The notes: generated by a model not told the origin, from the sequence alone. Shown: positions 31,451 through 44,590, counted from the stretch's first letter. The stretch: DNA of 64,000 nt from Sipunculus nudus (GCA_026874595.1 CM049320.1:19541714-19605713), one strand, 5' to 3'. A program made the numbers and translations.

Positions 31451-31678
31451 GGGTACGGTTGCTTGAAGATGTTTATAGTCCTTGGCCCTGTTTTAATAAG
31501 AAAGTAAATGACTTAAGCTCACCCAAATCCCGGACCCCACTGGAGTTGGGACTAAAACCGGACTTTGGCAAGTTTCAAGGGCTAGTTATTTCAGCAGTAG
31601 TAACGGGTAAGATTCCTTATCTAGGGAATATGGAATATGTGTCGAGAGATTTCATATGAACCTGCACGACGGCATGCA

Positions 31679-31745
31679 TTTTAGCTCAGCTGACTGTCAC
31701 CAGAGCTTTACCAATTACTCTTCGTTCGCCGTCCGTCCGGTCGAT
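31679..31745 (-). mobile_element. Tail of a GGAC-type element, inverted
   Basis: 'ttttagctcagctgactgtc' to 'cgccgtccgtccggtcg' is the reverse complement of the tail seen at 4187-4277 and 4556-4623. The rest of the element is missing; block B begins right after it. Confidence 0.65.
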
Positions 31746-33737
31746 AATTATAAGATAAATATATCTACATATGTATATCAAAATTTGCTGGTACATTGCA
31801 TTTATGTATGTTTAATAAATATTTAGTCTTACTGGGAATGCAATTTATACTTATATAATTTGGCAATATTCTAATGCCTCATTATTTATCATTGTATGAT
31901 CACAATTATATGACATGTCGCAATGGCATAAACATATTAATTAAACCACCACAAATCTGCAGTAGGGGTCATGCATTCTCCTCACAGAAGATGTATAGTA
32001 GTTGGATCTTTTGTTCAAGGGGGTTTTAAATTCACGACAATTCGCGAAAGTTAGGCTATCCCGAAATTAAAAACCTTCGTGACATCCTCATTGGGATGAA
32101 ATGTAAGTTACTAACAAAAGTTAAAAGACTGATATTACAAATAACATATGTTATATCATCCGTAAATCGGACATTTATTTTATAAATAATCATAGATTTT
32201 TTGTACAATCTCCCAACAATGAACAAGAACTTTTATTCCATATTATTTTTCCAAAATTTAAGAATTTTTCGTTAAATTGATAATTAATTTATAAATAAAA
32301 TGATGGATGTACTGTAGATTACTGTATGGTAAGAACCAACGCAAAACAAAGAAAAGGCGAAAGCCACGAAATTTCAACCCCGCGAATATGAATCCAACCA
32401 TAGAATCTATGAATGTCAAGGATATATCTCCTGCCTATATATAGATCATGTATCGACATCATCCATTCCAAATTAAACCAATATAAATCATTTTCCGGTT
32501 AACATATTTTGTATTCTGCCAAACATGTTGATCCAATTGGTGGTTTAATATCCACGATGCTGCATTGTAAAAATTAACAGAAACATTTGCACGTGATTGC
32601 TTGGTGATATCACGTGATACATCTGTTTCTAGTATTTTTGAAAATGTCTGAATAAGAAATGTAATTATCCAATGATACTTGTTCAGGCCAGTTCAACATT
32701 ATGCCTTAAGGTTACTTGACTGAAATGGAGGGAGGGGAATTATCAAGCAAAGCATGCCTGTTGGATATACCATTTCTCTCAATAGATTACTCGGCCAAAG
32801 ACCTACATTTAAAAAGGACTCGCCCATTAATGATAAATCACAGCCAGTAGGTCAAAGAAGGGATCTTATCACTTACTACCTAGCCGATGGAGACCTCACC
32901 CTATGGCTCGTAGGTAACTCACTCAGGGAGTAGCTAGGGTCTCTGCGTATAAAGAGATGGAGCTGGTTAAGCATCGGCCAAGTTGAGTAGCCCGCAACCC
33001 TCCATATCTTTAGTAAAGCGTACACCCCATGCATTGACTGGCAGTCTACTGTTTTGGCATAATTTCAATAATCATTCTTAATATGGACAGACCTTTTCTG
33101 CCATTGGTAAATTCTTGGTGATGTTAAACTTAAATTCCTGTGTTGTTTTATATTATCTGTAGGAAAATCCCTAAATGCCGTCATAACAAGTGAGGGCCAA
33201 GGGATCGAGGGTCAAATGTGGTCTCTTAGGCAGTCACACGATGGCGCTCCGCTACCCCTATTCTTGACATTCGGAACTCCTTGGCAGAATCCGTTGGCTC
33301 CTAGCCTCGGATGTATCTGTGACCCAATGATACATAACTAATTATTGTTACAAATCCACACGGTTGCCATTTCTACTGACTCGTCTGAGGAAAGATCACA
33401 ATTTCCAAAAAGAATACATTGATCTGCTATAAATGTGTATTCTTTGGGCTTGATATGACATCAAATATGACCAGGTTCTGACGGTTATTTAACTAGAAAG
33501 TTCATCTAGTTTATCACAGATGCCTTATACACCCCAAACTGGAGTGGACTTCCCGGCGGGAACTGTATCCTCGTTAAATTTACCCGACTATTCTATAAAG
33601 ATAGAATATGTGAGGATTGGGACTACCTGTACACAAAATAAATTGTTTTTCTCTTAAATAGCGCACAACAGGTATGTGGTTGACCTGCCATGGCCTTGAT
33701 CTGCCGAATACTTTCCATGACGGACCCCTAAGTACAT

Positions 33738-35191
33738 TAGAGCCCAGCGCGGGCCGGAATTTAGAGCCCACATCCGAACCGCTGTTGCAAAAACGCACCC
33801 CGCACCGCCTCGCACCTATAAAGAATAAACCGACCCGCAACCGCCCCGCAAATTTAGCTTTCTGCCCGCGCCCGCCCCGCATTTTTACCAACAGTCAGCC
33901 CGCATTCAACCAGCAAATAAACATACGGAACAATCAAAAAGGTAGCCAACTAAAAAATGATTTATTTTCAGATATTAATAATGAATGACCATCTGAGTAG
34001 ATAGCTTTATCATGTTTAGTTGATGGTAGGACATTTCCAAGTTTTTTTTACAGATAAGGTCGAGTGTCATTGAATTACCATGCACTATTTTATTTTAAAA
34101 AATTACCACTTACCAAAATACAATTATTTACTGCCATATCACTGGAAAAGTCATTGCAGTAACTGGTACGCACTAATCAAATTTTGACATTGTGTCTCCT
34201 TAACATATTTAAGGTAATTATAAATTCAGCATATTCAGATATTTAGCTAACAACATAATAGCAGTTTAAACATGCACATGCTGCTATACGGAAACATAAA
34301 ATAAAACTTATACATAAAACAATCAATTTATATTAAGTTTGTATGCCTAGAGTTACACTACTCATCTCTAGCTGCAGTAGCTAAAGGACAGTACGTACTT
34401 GCTCACCACAGTTCACACCTTTTATTTGACAAAGAGCTTAATCCTGTCAAGCAATGATCAGCTAAAGAGGAAGGGTATAGAACTACAGAGGGAGTTAGCC
34501 CTACATCATAGTTGTGAACACAAGAATAGACATCAAATGAGCCCCATGCTCGTTATCTCATTCTGCTTTGCTAATTGAGTCCTCTAAACTAGCCAGTGCT
34601 CATTTGCTCATCCACGATTATCACACCTCAGTCTTTGCAGTATGTAAAGCTATATCCAACTGGTGACAGAGCCAGATGCACCCATGCTTTGACTATTAAA
34701 ACATCACAGGCATAATCCTGGTGCTCTACCCTAAGTCATGTTATGTAATATCTGAAACTGGCCACAAGTATAGGCCTACAGTGCAGAACAGTCAATAATT
34801 ATACAACGCTATACCCAGATAGATTTGCAATATTTTGAAAAGTGGTCTCTGCAAAGATGAATCTGTCTCGAAACTCAAGGAATTTATATTTCACAAGTGC
34901 TATATAGTAATTCAGAAAAATGAATAACCGAAGGAACATAAACAGACCTTCAGTGCTTTACATTTAAGTAAATGTGATCATCATCTCGCTATTTAACCAT
35001 GTTTTCGGCCCGCAGAAACACGCACTAAATTCTATCTTTGAGCCCGCACCCGCCCAGCTCCGCAGAGATTTTTTTATGGCCCGCCCCGCCACACAAAATC
35101 CTGAAAAAGTCAGCCCGCGGGGGCCCGCGGGTCGGGGCGGTTGCGGGCCCCCGCAGGCCGCGGGGCGGGTTTGGGCCCGCGCAGGGCTCTA
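33738..35191. mobile_element. Non-autonomous hAT-like element, 1454 bp, with 8-bp target duplication
   Basis: The left end reads TAGAGCCCAGCGCGGGCC; the right end is the inverse with one mismatch (GGCCCGCGCAGGGCTCTA). The 8-bp direct repeat AAGTACAT flanks it at 33730-33737 and 35192-35199. Block A shows the empty site (ATGTACATCCGAGG near 27263). The outer 170 bp at each end is GC-rich with many short CCCGC/CCCGCCCCGC repeats in inverted order; the 1-kb centre is AT-rich and has no long frame. The 8-bp duplication and sub-terminal repeats fit the hAT superfamily. It encodes no transposase. Confidence 0.85.
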
Positions 35192-35461
35192 AAGTACATC
35201 CGAGGCTAGAGGCCAACGGATTCGGCCGAGGAGTTCCGAATTACAGCCTTGAGTTAGAGAGCCTGGGAAAGAGGCAAGGGTTACCAACCCTAAGTGTTCA
35301 GCTATGTCAGTAGATGGCAGCACATTCATCATGTTGTCACAACAGTCTTGTAGCTCAGTTCTCTCTTCTTGCCGAGGAGGAAATAAAGAATCAATCAATC
35401 AATCAATCAAACATACGGTGTCCCTCATGGCAATTTACATAGAAAATTTTAATTTCTGTTA

Positions 35462-35476
35462 TTTATTTTTATTATA

Positions 35477-35518
<42 letters not shown>

Positions 35519-35585
35519 TTTTATCATTGTAATTGGTATTATAACTATTATTATTATTATTATTATTATCGTATCATTACGTGTA

Positions 35586-35650
<65 letters not shown>

Positions 35651-35706
35651 AATTTTTATTAATATTATTATTATTATTATTATTATTATTATCATTATTA
35701 TTATCT
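35462..35706. repeat. (TTA)n microsatellite of block B
   Basis: Counterpart of 27580-27860; the internal 'tttttatcattgtaattggtattataac' is shared by both. Confidence 0.95.
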
Positions 35707-37924
35707 AGCAACTTTTTCCCTTTATATCGGTCCTATGGGCCGGAGACCTTCAGATCTGAATCAAATATTAATTTTTTTATTAGACCTTTATGTTTTTGTA
35801 TATCAACTAAGGCTAAGTTAAATTTCCCTATGCCACTGTAAGCTTACCAATATAATAAACAAAACGTTCATTTTCCTTCACCACGTGACACACAATGTTT
35901 CTGTAGGAAAGTGGGACGTGTTTCCAGGCTCTATATATATTATTATATAAGGTGCACGTGTTGGGGGCAATGGGAATTTTTTTTCTATTGAGTGTTTAGC
36001 ACCATGTGATACATCAAACTCAGACTCAACTCCGGCACTTTTATTTTGTTCCAGAAAAAGAGGGGATGTGTGTAACATTTTCCCTGAATATATATGGCAT
36101 ATGGCAATATATGTCTCCTTCTAAAACTGGCCATTAAATGTTGCCACCTGTCAAGCCTTTTCACAGAAACACTTAAACAACCTTCAATCACCTCCACCAT
36201 GTAAAAAAAGGCCAACTTGGCTATTCCTTTTTATTTATTCAATTTCTCCTATCTTCCACCTGCTATAAATACTGTATGCATCCTCGTTTATTTGTAAATT
36301 AATTAATTATTTTTTTTTTGCTAGACATTTTCTGCTTCCCTTCAGTATCTAATGCTCGCTCACACTTGACGCCACACGATGGACCGATCGTGACCTGACA
36401 CGGAAATAGGTCACTCTAATCTGCAGGTATTCTCATAAAGCGTGCAGCTTGTTTAACAGATCATGACGTGTATATAGTTAAGCCACACGTTTGATGCTCA
36501 TTTGGTTCTGACCCCATTTTGTGTCCTCGTCCAGTATTTAAATAGTTATATTTACAAGCGAGTTGTTACTGTATGATCCGTTATGCACTAATGATGATCG
36601 TGGGTCCTACTATAATTTGTCTTTATTTTTTGCCTTCGCTATAGTAGAGAACGTGTTCATCCCCGTTCACTTGTGTTGTTGTTGCGTATCTTGTTGCCGC
36701 GTACGAATAACCTTATGTGACGTACTTTTTGTCTGTAACGGCGTACCTCCTGTTGCTTTGTGTTACGCCGGAAGAGGAGGGGTTAATCTCCCAAGTACGA
36801 GAGTCCCAAACAATCGGATTTCATTGTTTTTTTTGGTGGCGTACATCCTTGTAGTCCACATGAGGACATAGTGATGTAAACGATGCTGCTGTTATGCACT
36901 TATGATGCTCATGGATTCACTCAATTCAAAAAATTTTATTCCATTCAAATTTATTTGAATATGTTCATTGGTGTGTAACGATTGTTATCAAATGTGTCAT
37001 CCGAAGTACACAATCTATGTTTTGTTCAAAATGGGTTGAATTTGCTTCAAAACTAAATGGACTATCAGTAATTTTGAGTTTTATCCTTTCATGTGGTAAG
37101 GCATAGCACTATGATATCAGGCAGACAGATTTTACTAGTTAAACAGGGAACTTATTCCTAAATTCGGATAAATTTTTATTTGGATTTCAGACGAGTGACG
37201 ATTATAACCTTCCAGTAGAGCAGTTAATATATATCCATTTTTTGTGTGATAATAAACATTAAAATTCTTATAATCATGGAGGGGGGGGGGGGCGCTGATC
37301 ACTGTTAAATTCCCTTATAATAGCAAGGTCAACAAACTTGGTATACTTGAATGAGCACTCGTGTGCTATATAAATTTACTTATACTTGTCATCAAAGACC
37401 AGCAGTCCATGTAATGTACTTTGCTATCGCCACATGGGTGAGGCTTGTTTGGTCCAGTGAAGTGCCCTGGGTAATCAGAACCACTGGTCCCCACATAGAT
37501 AACAGCTGGTCATCAGAGCAGCTTCAGGCACACGGAATGTTATAACGATAGGCATATTATAGAAAGTCACTGAATCAGAACAGGTCAGTTCATCTGATCA
37601 CATGTTTTATGTTTCAGCAGGAAATGTGGTGTTTTAGGATGTAATACATATTACTCTTATCCTTTGCCTTTTATTATCATTACTATCACAGCTCAACTTT
37701 ATATTAATTATATTATACTTTTATTTAAAAACTGAAAATTTTTATTACTTTATATCATATTAGTATGTTAATATTATCCCATATCTGGTTTGCTGAAACC
37801 AGGCTTGGATCCAAATACTTCTAAAGTAATCGATTACAATTACAATCCTTTTGCATGGTTCGTTAATTTTTATTTCATAAACTGTATTTATTTTACATGG
37901 ATTGTACAACTAGTTATAATAACT

Positions 37925-38110
37925 AATACGAGGCACTCTCCATGGCTCGGATGTTAGCCCTTAGTAGTCGGTAAAGGAAACCGGAGGACCCGGAGAAAAC
38001 CACCGGTCTTGGACGGGCCACTACAACCCACTCTCACAGCCACACCGGTGATCCAACCCGGGTCGCCAGCGGAGAAGACCGAGCGTTTTACCATTCAGCT
38101 GTCCAGGCTC
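37925..38110 (-). mobile_element. tRNA-derived SINE
   Basis: On the minus strand the head has an A-box-like TGGACAGCTGAATGG and a B-box-like GGGTTGGATCACC. The body 'ggtggttttctccgggtcctccggtttcc' is also seen at 14595-14635. It lies in a stretch of block B that C lacks, so it arrived after the two copies separated. Confidence 0.7.
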
Positions 38111-38122
38111 CAAGGAAAGATG

Positions 38123-38210
38123 TCCTTGTGCCTGTAACGGCGTATCTCCTTTTGTTTTTTATTACGCCGGAAGAGGAGGGGTTTAAATTTAATATCCAAA
38201 GTAAACTAAG
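38123..38210 (+). repeat. Displaced piece of block-A sequence
   Basis: 'gcctgtaacggcgtatctccttttg' through 'acgccggaagaggaggggtttaaatt' is a fourth copy of 28857-28925 (others at 36733-36795 and 63726-63790). Here it is separated from its usual neighbours and interrupted by the MITE that follows. Confidence 0.75.
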
Positions 38211-38215
38211 AAATA

Positions 38216-38816
38216 CAGTGAACTCTCGCATGACGACCACCCCGCTAACACGACCACCCCGCTAACACGACCACTTTTCTTGGTCCCAGAATTGTCTAAT
38301 ATATATTAACATATAAAACACTTCGGTAACACGGCCAACCTGCTATCACGACCAAAGACCACCTCATTTTGATCCCGACCTTTAGATGAGCCCCTGAATC
38401 ACGACCACTGGCCCGTTGCGACCGCTGCCTGTTGAGCAGATGACACGCTTTTCGCTCTGCTTGGACTTATATAATAGCCCGCGATTAATCAGTCGGGCAG
38501 GTGGGAAAGCCCGCTTTCATCTGCCAAGCCATATCTAGGCTTCTTTTGGTATAGCCAAACTATACGCATCAATAGATAATGGACTCCATAGATCGTTAAA
38601 TTGTTTGTTGAGTACGGCTGTTAGAGAAACATTTAATATACTGAACAAAAAGGAGTTTGGAAAACCTAACTGACACCACACTCATACATTCAGGTGAGTA
38701 AAGTAAAACTGCGACAAATCACATTTCACTGATCAAGCAGGAACCATATAAATAACACCCGCTTACACGACCACTTTGACTTGTCCCCATTAGGTCGCGT
38801 TAGCGGGGTTTTACTG
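38216..38816. mobile_element. pogo-type MITE, 601 bp
   Basis: It begins CAGTGAACTCTCGCATGACGACCACC with 'ccgctaacacgaccac', and ends 'gtcgcgttagcggggttttactg', the inverse. TA flanks both sides, as in Tc1/mariner-pogo insertions. Inner sub-terminal repeats of 'cacgaccac' are seen on both sides. There is no transposase frame. It is related to the fragment at 5118-5290. Confidence 0.8.
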
Positions 38817-39835
38817 TAAATACGAGAGTCCCTACAGGTTTCGGTTATCAGCAACCTTATCTGTGCATGCTATATTGGGACCAGCCGAAGAAAACAAAGA
38901 AGGATTATTTTAATAAAACGGCGGTAACAGAAATAAATGTATAAGGAAAGTGTATGATTTATTCATATCATAATACAAAAACTGGTGTACTTAGATTATT
39001 TTTTCTGGTGCCATCGAGAAAAAAAAAGCATCGCAAAAAGTTCAAAATGAAAAAGTAGCGAGAATTTCAGCAAAGCGAATATGAAGATTACCACAGTATC
39101 TGAAAGAATTACACACTGAGATGATTGACAGTCACGTGGTCATGTTGCCAGGCAGGACTGTTTTTACAGCCTTGTCTGATACGCAGTCATTTTTATAGAG
39201 GTTACTTTCAGGGGCTCGTTAAACTATCAAGGGGAAGCTTTTTATGTTCGGCAGTGTATGCATTAAGGCCACACAACATAGACGCTCTGAACAAAACGGA
39301 TGGTGCGTGCAGGCGATTTTTTTTTCTTTTTTTAACCTGTCGAGACACAATACTTGAAATTTTGCTAGCTTTCTTAGAAAATACAATAATTTACTTCAGT
39401 TCTCGAAATGGTGTGTATGATCAACCCAAAATTTAGTCAACGTTTGACAAACGTAAAACATCAGCGGTTAATCCGTAGAACAACATTTTTTAGTATGGCC
39501 TGGCTATTCTACCTTTAGGTTAAATGCGGATTGAAGTCCAACACTTTCATGTATCAGGTAACTTATTCACAGCAAAAAAGCTGGGCTGTTTAATCGACAG
39601 GTAAGTCTCTTTCTCCCGAGTATACTTAGCCCCGTACAAGGCGAGGGTTATTGTTTTTACCCGTTCTGTATGAGTGTGTCTATCCAGAGGGTATCTCAAG
39701 AACTACGTACCTTTGTGTTCCAAAATTTCAAAGATATCTTTTCTTTCATTGTGTATATTTTAACTTCTAATCCATTCCCTGCAAAGCATACAAAGAACGC
39801 GGTAATAATTAGAAAGAATTTTCAACAAAATATTT

Positions 39836-41010
39836 CCATGATAACCAGGGTTCAAAAGTTTGGCAAAGTCATTTGTTTTATGAAGTTTTTTTTTAAAAAA
39901 AAAAGAAGCCCCATTACTTAATTATCAATCGGGTGGGGGGGGGGGGGGTCTGAGGAGGGGGAGGGGGGTCAAATCAATTTTTTAAGATCCGATGTCTGTA
40001 GGGACGGTTAAACATGAAAAATATCACCAGTACATCTTTTAATTGATAACAAGCTAGAATCTGTAGTCAGGGGGCTCCATCAGAATCTTATTTAATATCA
40101 GCCATGTGTTCACGTGTATGCGTTTCATGTGTGAACACTGTCATGCTTCAGTAACACGAGTTCACCTTGCGAGTGGCAGAACAAATAAATACGAATTGGT
40201 GGCTTCCACACGGGGACAATGCAATGATCCTTTGTCATAAGGGTTTATATGAAAATATTGTGGTGATTTTTATTACCTCCAAAATGAAATAGACTATTGA
40301 TATGTCTTTACCCTAACCCTCTACAAATGTTCACGACAAAACATTTTTCGCCTGTCACGCTTTTTTTTAGGAGGCGACCTGTAATCCCCACTGAACCCCA
40401 TTTCCATTTTATTGCCTGTTAAGGAATTTTACTCTGTCAAAAGGAAGTTTAGATTTTAAATTCAAGCGCGGAACGCATGTCTATATGAATATTTCCATAG
40501 GGAGCATTTTACCGTTGAGTGGACACAAAGAGTAGAGGCCCTTTACACGATCACCACTTTATAGGTTTACAGGTATATTGATTTTCATACATTTAGAAGT
40601 GTCTTTCCATGATAACCATTGTTTTAATTTTCGGCCGATTTATGGGTTGTTTGAAAAAAAAGTTTTTGTTTCAAAAGGAAGCCCGAAGGGAGGGATTGCA
40701 CACACTTCTAAGGGTCCTCAAACCGCCGCCAGAATCTACTAATCAGTCGTTCGTTCATACGTGCACGTATCATGTAAAACATTGTCATGATTCCGAAACG
40801 CGGGTTCACCAGGCGAGTGTCAGAACAACTGCATACGAATAGGCGGCTTCTACTCGGGGACAAAGGAATAGCCCCTTACAAGTATTCCCTTGAGGAATTG
40901 TGATTATGGCAATTAAGAAAAAAAAATAATTATGGTGGTTCCGATTACCTCCAAAAATGTAATGAATTACGGATGCAGTATTACTCTACCCCTCTACAAT
41001 TTTCAGCAAA
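39836..41010 (+). repeat. Degenerate direct repeat (39836-40330 and 40605-41010)
   Basis: Both halves have, in order, 'ccatgataacca', 'tgaagtttttttt / aaaaaagtttttg', a G-run or 'gggagggattg', 'cgccagaatcta / ccatcagaatct', 'cacgtgtatgcg / cacgtatcatg', 'gttcaccttgcgagtggcagaac / gttcaccaggcgagtgtcagaac', 'ggcttccacacggggacaa / ggcttctactcggggacaa' and 'ccctctacaa'. No coding capacity. Confidence 0.6.
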
Positions 41011-41764
41011 ATCTTTACATTACATTTTGCACAATTTGCTGAAAGACAATGCAACGAACCAAGGCTGAAGTGGTTTCTCTGCTAAATTTTTTCTTCGAAA
41101 TATATCCTCCTGCATACTTTTTATCTGGGAGAGTTGTCAATTTTGCATCAGACCTGCTTATTCCCTGATAATTTACATTACTTAAACCAAAAATTTAATA
41201 CTGTTGGAATATATTTTTTCTGGGCCTATCTTTTTCACATTTGCAACTATACGTTTCGCCTACTATAGACTTAAACGACATATGCATGTGTATAAAAATA
41301 ACGCATGTGTCTGTTAACATGCCTTTGACTATACCCTCAACTGACTCCACTGAATAAACATCGTGTATTACGATGTCGCCTGCATGAGTTTCAACTAATG
41401 CAAAGCATCTTTCATATAATTTCACCGTCTACGATATTTCCCAAGCAATGAAAGCTATCGGACCTTTGTTGTTTATCGCAAAAAAAACTTCTCACTTAAA
41501 CATTCGTACACCCTGTATATACCTCACGTCTCTTTCCAAATTTTTTGTGTGTGATTTCTGAAATAGAATATTTATTTTTTCTTTTTTTCTTTTTATGTTG
41601 ATATTCTGGGAGAGTGTTCCTAGAGAATTCTAGCAGAGGTAATCCTTATATCATATTAGTGAGACACATGAAATGATTAAAATATGCGTCGTTCACTTCC
41701 TATCAGCTCATTAAAGAAATATGCATCATATAGCGCCTTGGATTTTCCACGGAAACAGCTAGTA
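41011..41764. other. Spacer, nothing recognised
   Basis: AT-rich, with no supported gene or element. The minus-strand frame near 41425-41195 has no family motif. Confidence 0.4.
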
Positions 41765-41861
41765 GTAAATTAATACCAATGAATATACTCTGCAGTTACA
41801 AAGAAATGGTGAATAATATGGCGAATCCGATCACCGCCAGAATTTACCTCACACAAACACA

Positions 41862-41911
41862 CACATATATATATATACACTTATATATATATACACTTAT
41901 ATATATATACA

Positions 41912-41992
<81 letters not shown>
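41862..41992. repeat. (CACTTATATATATATA)n then (TA)n
   Basis: Three units of about 18 bp (cacttatatatatata) pass into a long TA tract. Confidence 0.95.
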
Positions 41993-41996
<4 letters not shown>

Positions 41997-42690
41997 ACCG
42001 TACTTTAACGGTGACATTTATTCAATCACCCGCGTCCAGGAACAACCGAAGATTCTGTAGTCACGCTCTTTATTCTTGTTTCTCCGAGGTCGGCCCAGGT
42101 CAGCTCCCACTGAAGTCCGGCAGCACTTCAGCTTGGATGGCAGTTGGGAACTGACCATGGTCCGACGCTCAGTCTATTTGTAGTTGCCGTACAGATGTTA
42201 CATGGCTCCATATATGACCATACACAAGTATAGCAATAAGAGGTACGAGGGTCTCCCTATAAATACAACAGGGGAGACCCATACTAATTAGTTCCAAACT
42301 TAAACAGTTACCCGAATGTACAACCTAACTTCGCTTATTACTATTATTCCTGACTTATAAACCTCTTTCTAATATGAATACATTTGCCTCGTACATAAAT
42401 AAGTTATTATTACACGTTTTACCTACGAACTACTTAGACTGACCCATCGGTGACTCACCTGGTCAGTGCTGAGGAACTGCTGGACACCAGCGGTGCCGCT
42501 CCAAATATAGGTATGGGGTGCTATCGCCGGACCGCCACGCGTACGGGCACTAAGCAAAGACCTATAATTACCAGCTGATGACCGCTGCCTGCCCTCGGCT
42601 AATAAGCAACGCACCCCACCCTTTGTCTTGCCTTAAACTTAATATATGTATATATATCTAAATTCTGGCTGTAACTATCGGTAATAATAT
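41989..42690. mobile_element. Candidate insertion absent from the 59-kb copy
   Basis: Its ends show a weak inverted repeat: TATTGTTACCG at the left and CGGTAATAATA at the right. The surrounding block at 58930-58990 is continuous without it. The inside has slightly higher GC and no coding motif. Superfamily unknown; a deletion in the other copy is the alternative. Confidence 0.35.
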
Positions 42691-43027
42691 ATATACATGT
42701 ATATGTGTCTTGCTTTCGATAGGAAGAAATATTTGAGAGTACAAGACGCTAAGGAAATAGGCTAAAGAAACTTATCTGCATACTGTTATGTCATAGTCTA
42801 TATTTATAACATATGGTATAATACCCGTATAACAGGCTCCCGTGTGTAATGAAGCCAGAGGGTATTACGTAACCCATGTATGCCCGTCATTGCTTGCTGT
42901 GTCACAGTGCACTGTGGTCAGTTAGCGGTTGCGGCTCGCCAGCAACTGTCGCATTTACATTTTATTGCTGACTTTGTCGTGTTGAAATCCCGCTGTTTGG
43001 TGGTAATTATCAGAACTAAATCTCGAG

Positions 43028-43090
<63 letters not shown>
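43028..43090. repeat. (TA)n microsatellite
   Basis: A perfect TA tract of about 62 bp, at the same position as the tract at 59115-59145 in the other copy. Confidence 0.95.
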
Positions 43091-43097
<7 letters not shown>

Positions 43098-43784
43098 AAT
43101 CAAAATATGTATTGCAGTATCCTTCCAAACTAGTACACAACTTATACAGACAGCCCTACTCCAGCCGCTGGAGGGGAAGTGACCTTCTTGTTATTTTATT
43201 ATCTTTTTCATCAGATAAGACACTAGTTACGCAATGCCGCTTGACATGCCTGTGATTTAGCTATCACTTTTCTGAAAATGGTTACCAAAAGTCGAACTAC
43301 ACACGATATTTCACTCCGGGACATTGTTTGCCCATTGCTTCCGCCAGAAGAGTACGCGTTCACCCCGTTTGTGTATTTGTTTTTGTGTTTATTCATATAA
43401 CTGAATCAGAAACGGGAGGGTCATGGAATAATCAAGGTATTTGGGGAACTGGCCAATGAAGAAATTGATACATTTGATAGACAATGAGGAATGTCATCAA
43501 GGAATATTCACAAATGTACAGTCACTTATGCGCCAATGAAACTGGGAATATGGGCCGAAAACTAAATGCACCCCTGACATGGCGGAAGGTGGCGTTCCCG
43601 AGAAATTTTTCCGTAGTCAATTGTAAAAAAAAATTGAATATGTTTGTTTCATTTTAATATCCTTGAAGTGAATTTTATGCTTCAAAAAAAGCTTACAACA
43701 ATATAAAATACCATTTAAGAATCAGTGATTATTTATATTCGCGCAGTTTTCTTCAATTTATATTGTTGTTTACCTGATTACTTA

Positions 43785-44590
43785 TTCGAGCGCACGAATT
43801 TCTCTGTGTAAAAAATATATATTTCCAAGGTTGAAGAAAATATTTATTAATTCGTGCAAACGAATTACTAATCCGTGCGCACGAATTAATTATTTGTGCG
43901 CATATTTCCAAGGTGGAAAAAATATTTATTTATTCATGCGCACGATTTACTAATTCGTTCGCACTAATTATTACGTGTGAAAAATATATTTGGTTTAAAC
44001 ATATTTAATTCAACAGGATAACAAAGCAGTCGATAGGGCTAATGCAGATGCTCTCCTGCATAAAAATATAAAAAAATTCAGCCCGGTCGGATTTGTCTAC
44101 AATTATGTTCCCATTATACTCGAACGATGAAAATGTTTTTTTTTTTTTACAAAGCCTTAGAAATTTTTCACCATACACATATTTATATTCTTGAAGTATA
44201 GCTTATAGAACATTTTGTTTTCAATCACTTCAGAGTTCCAAATTGTCCAAGTCAGAAAGTCACGGAACTATCGGAAATCGTTGGGCTCCATTTTGACTAC
44301 CGTGTACCAGCTGAATCTGCCAGTCCGTGGCCAGACTGAGTCGATGTGTGCTTGCTTCTCATTGGCTAATAATTCGTGCGCATGAGTTATTGATTCCTGG
44401 GCACGAATTAGTAGCCAATGAGCATTGAGTCAGTAACATAAGAAATCTGTTCTCATTTGCCATTTGTTCGTGCGCACCGATTATTAATTCGTGCGCATGC
44501 ATTAATAAATATTTTTTCCATTTTGGAAATATATTTTTCACACCTAGTAATTCGTGCGCACGGATTAGTAAATATTTTTTCACAATGTCG
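43785..44590. mobile_element. Palindrome-rich element with long imperfect inverted ends
   Basis: The left arm (43785-43990) and right arm (44365-44590) are imperfect inverted copies. Both contain 'gaaaaatatatttccaa-ggtggaaaaaatattta' or its inverse, and repeated near-palindromes on the core TTCGTGCGCACGAA (for example 43869-43888). A larger hairpin, ATTGGCTAATAATTCGTGCGC to its inverse, spans 44361-44419. The centre (44030-44340) matches 62320-62590, where a minus-strand non-LTR reverse-transcriptase linker can be read. A second copy is at 61285-62785. Confidence 0.55.

Larger units (their letters stand above)
31760..39930 (+). repeat. Segmental duplication block B
   Basis: Its first part (31760-37700) pairs with block A, and its last part (36915-39930) pairs with 56640-58720. 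Relative to A it has gained a hAT-like element (33738-35191) and lost about 0.85 kb (A 29010-29860). Relative to C it has gained about 975 bp at 37870-38845, made of a SINE, a small piece of block-A sequence and a pogo-type MITE. Later landmarks shared with C are 'ctgtgcatgctat', 'cagtcacgtggtcatgttg' (39129/58017) and 'acgctctgaacaaaacggatggtgcgtgc'. No gene was found. Confidence 0.85.
41765..43620 (+). repeat. Duplicated block a7 (copy at 58800-59700)
   Basis: Shared landmarks are 'ttaataccaatg', 'aatccgatcaccgccagaat', 'cgataggaagaaatatttgagagtacaagacgctaagg', 'cttatctgcatactgttatgt', 'gtattgcagtatcct', 'ttagctatcac', 'cactccgggacattgttt' and 'cccctgacatggcggaag'. The copy at 59 kb lacks 41992-42690. 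Confidence 0.8.

Noticed and set aside
44361-44590. CRISPR-like array of the repeated TTCGTGCGCACGAA motif
   Set aside because: Spacing is irregular, repeats are degenerate, and the context is an animal genome; no cas genes.
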